A stretch of DNA of 7,160 nucleotides, taken from the NCBI GenBank assembly GCA_019120525.1, contig DWUW01000290.1, forward strand, positions 1-7,160, given 5' to 3'. Within the stretch, counting starts at the first letter, position 1. Each line of letters opens with the position of its first letter. Positions 5,924-7,160 of this stretch are shown piece after piece. Source of the stretch: Candidatus Eisenbergiella stercorigallinarum. Its GTDB lineage: Bacteria; Bacillota; Clostridia; Lachnospirales; Lachnospiraceae. Made by a program: the position numbers and the translations under genes. The notes under the pieces are model-generated. The model had not been told where the DNA came from, made no database searches, and saw only the letters and a list, made by a program, of their open reading frames with translations.

Positions 5924-6925
5924 ATGTATCATTTTCTGGTCAATCCCTCCTCCTGCTCCGGGCGGGGCGGGAGATACTGGGAGCTTGTGAAAAAAACGCT
6001 GGAGGAAAAAGGGATCTCTTATCAGGTGCGTTTTTCCAAAAAAGCGGGCGATATGGAGCGTTTTGCCGCAGAACTGACGCAGGCGGGCACAGTACAGGGC
6101 GGCTCGGACGCAGGCGGGGAGCCGGTGCATCTCATCGTCCTGGGCGGGGACGGGACGGTCAATGAAGCGATCCAGGGCATCCGGGATTTTAAAAGGGCCC
6201 GGTTCAGCTTCATTCCCACAGGCTCCAGCAACGATCTTGCCCGGGATATGGGGATCAGCCGGGATCCCGTAAAGGCTCTCCTTCAGATCCTGGAGCACGG
6301 CAGGGAACGCCCCATGGACGTGGGCGTGCTGCATTATCATACGGCCTGGGAGCGCCAGGGCCAAAGCCTGCGCAGGGTTTCCCGGCCGGACCGGCTGTTT
6401 CTGGTCAGCTGCGGGATCGGCTTTGACGCGGGCGTATGCCAAAAGGCCATGTCCTCCCGCCTCAAGGATCTGCTCAACCGGGTGGGGCTGGGCAAGCTCA
6501 CCTATCTGGGGATCGCGCTGAACATGCTGCTCACTTCCGGGAAAGCGGGAGCGGTCCTGGAAACGGAGGGAGAAAGCGGGAAGGGGAGCGCTCCGGTTTC
6601 CATCGGCAGGCTCATGTTCGCCGCCGTAATGAACCACCAGTATGAGGGCGGCGGCTTCCGTTTCTGTCCGGGAGCGGACGCTTTCGACGGACGGCTGGAT
6701 GTGTGCGCGGTTGGCGACGTTCCCAAATGGAAGGTGCTGCTGGTGCTTCCAACTGCCTTCTGGGGCGGGCATTTCCGGTTCCGGGGCGTGGAGCGCCATG
6801 GCGGCAGCCGGATCCGGATCCGCACAAGGCAGCCCCTCTGGGTGCATACCGACGGGGAAGTGACCGCGCTTTCCGATGATATCACCGTAAACTGCAGGCG
6901 CGGGCTCCTGCGTTTTTACGCCTGA
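5924..6925 (+). CDS. Diacylglycerol/sphingosine-kinase family lipid kinase
   Basis: A 333-residue DAGK-catalytic-domain protein (YegS/DgkB/BmrU type) that transfers phosphate from ATP to a lipid hydroxyl, probably diacylglycerol in phospholipid and lipoteichoic-acid recycling, at the inner membrane face. It has no membrane segment of its own. Landmarks are YHFLVNPSSCSGRGG (2-16), LIVLGGDGTVNEAIQGI (70-86, with the nucleotide-binding GGDGT), FIPTGSSNDLARDMGI (96-111), CGIGFDAGV (163-171), MNHQYEGGGFRFCPGA (236-251) followed by DGRLDV, and HTDGE (308-312). It is slightly longer than the usual approximately 300 residues because of Gly/charged insertions near 55-67, 138-157 and 210-225. The start at 5924 matches the family N-terminus and has AGAGGGGG ahead. 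It is monocistronic, divergent from glyA and convergent with the gene at the right edge. The lipid substrate cannot be decided from sequence. Confidence 0.9.
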   Translation: MYHFLVNPSSCSGRGGRYWELVKKTLEEKGISYQVRFSKKAGDMERFAAELTQAGTVQGGSDAGGEPVHLIVLGGDGTVNEAIQGIRDFKRARFSFIPTGSSNDLARDMGISRDPVKALLQILEHGRERPMDVGVLHYHTAWERQGQSLRRVSRPDRLFLVSCGIGFDAGVCQKAMSSRLKDLLNRVGLGKLTYLGIALNMLLTSGKAGAVLETEGESGKGSAPVSIGRLMFAAVMNHQYEGGGFRFCPGADAFDGRLDVCAVGDVPKWKVLLVLPTAFWGGHFRFRGVERHGGSRIRIRTRQPLWVHTDGEVTALSDDITVNCRRGLLRFYA

Positions 6926-6942
6926 ACCCGCGCCCTGTTTTT
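6895..6942 (+). terminator. Intrinsic terminator of the lipid kinase gene
   Basis: GGCGCGGG (6897-6904) pairs perfectly with CCCGCGCC (6927-6934). CA/TG pairs extend the stem across a bulged C, and a small GCGT/ACGC stem sits inside the loop. TTTTT follows at 6938-6942, with a second T-run near 6949. The stem overlaps the last codons and the stop. On the minus strand no T-run follows, so it appears one-directional and would not terminate the gene arriving from the right. Confidence 0.75.
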
Positions 6943-6993
6943 CCCCTGTTTTTCATTGGACCGTTTCTGTGAAATAAGTTCCGCCAGGCTGCC

Positions 6994-7160
6994 TCAGTTG
7001 AATTTGAAAAATCTCTGGCAGAGCTTGTAGCCCTCCACCGTCACCTTTCTTCCGCTCTTTCCCGGCAGGTTGGTGCAGCTTCCCAGAAGGCCGTAGCGCA
7101 GCTTGAAGAAAAGCATGGCGTCCTTCTGTTTGATGTATTTCCATAGCTCGTTCTTTTTCT
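6994..7160 (-). CDS. C-terminal fragment, possibly a glycosyltransferase
   Basis: The last 54 residues of a minus-strand gene entering from the right edge, ending KFN then TGA. The tail is basic and aromatic: KKNELWKYIKQKDAML, then RYGLLGSCTNLPGKSGRK, then a GYKLCQRFFKFN end. Coding character is good (no stop in frame, codon use like the neighbours). The tail recalls C-termini of family-2 glycosyltransferases in Lachnospiraceae, but this is from memory of similar tails and no catalytic motif is visible. It could instead belong to another cell-surface enzyme. It converges on the lipid kinase with 68 bases between the two stops. Confidence 0.5.
   Translation of the reverse strand, partial: KKNELWKYIKQKDAMLFFKLRYGLLGSCTNLPGKSGRKVTVEGYKLCQRFFKFN

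Noticed and set aside
5675..6847. Large N-terminal extension of the glyA frame (about 390 codons)
   Set aside because: It runs antisense to the well-supported lipid kinase and through the glyA promoter and leader. Its residues are low-complexity Pro/His/Arg-rich, and GlyA reaches normal length from 5674.

Overview
The window looks like an ordinary chromosomal stretch from a Gram-positive anaerobe of the Clostridia, most likely a GC-rich member of the Lachnospiraceae. This rests on strong GGAGG ribosome sites, sigma-A promoters with TGn-extended -10 boxes, a PheB-type ACT protein next to homoserine dehydrogenase, and a proposed homoserine kinase of the phosphoglycerate-mutase fold in place of classical ThrB. 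The taxonomic call is inference from protein character; nothing in the window proves it.

Layout. (1) Positions 1-3494, minus strand, hold one amino-acid operon transcribed right to left: a PheB-like ACT protein, homoserine dehydrogenase (hom), an apgM-family phosphotransferase proposed to be homoserine kinase, and aspartate kinase (lysC, cut by the window edge). A promoter at 3554-3582 (TTGCGT, 17 bp, TAAAAT, extended -10) fits the operon start. Together these cover aspartate to aspartyl phosphate and aspartate semialdehyde to homoserine and, if the kinase proposal holds, O-phosphohomoserine. The asd and thrC genes are not in the window. (2) Positions 3609-5674, minus strand, hold serine hydroxymethyltransferase (glyA) followed by a TraX-family membrane protein whose start overlaps the glyA stop as ATGA. 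A strong promoter (5783-5811) and a roughly 100-nt structured leader precede glyA. (3) A divergent promoter (5832-5860) drives a diacylglycerol/sphingosine-kinase-family lipid kinase on the plus strand (5924-6925), ending in an intrinsic terminator. (4) At the right edge lies the C-terminal end of a minus-strand gene, possibly a glycosyltransferase.

The two minus-strand operons are linked through Asp-Thr-Gly-Ser metabolism, but each has its own promoter. I see no terminator after traX, so some read-through into the pheB-hom operon is possible. No tRNA, rRNA, insertion sequence, CRISPR array, phage gene or recognisable known riboswitch was seen, and no stretch over 300 bases lacks a gene. The items most worth a second look are the non-ThrB homoserine kinase candidate, the glyA leader with two 3' arms competing for one 5' arm, the glyA-traX coupling, and a GC-rich hairpin abutting the lysC ribosome site. 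I found no clearly new multi-gene system.
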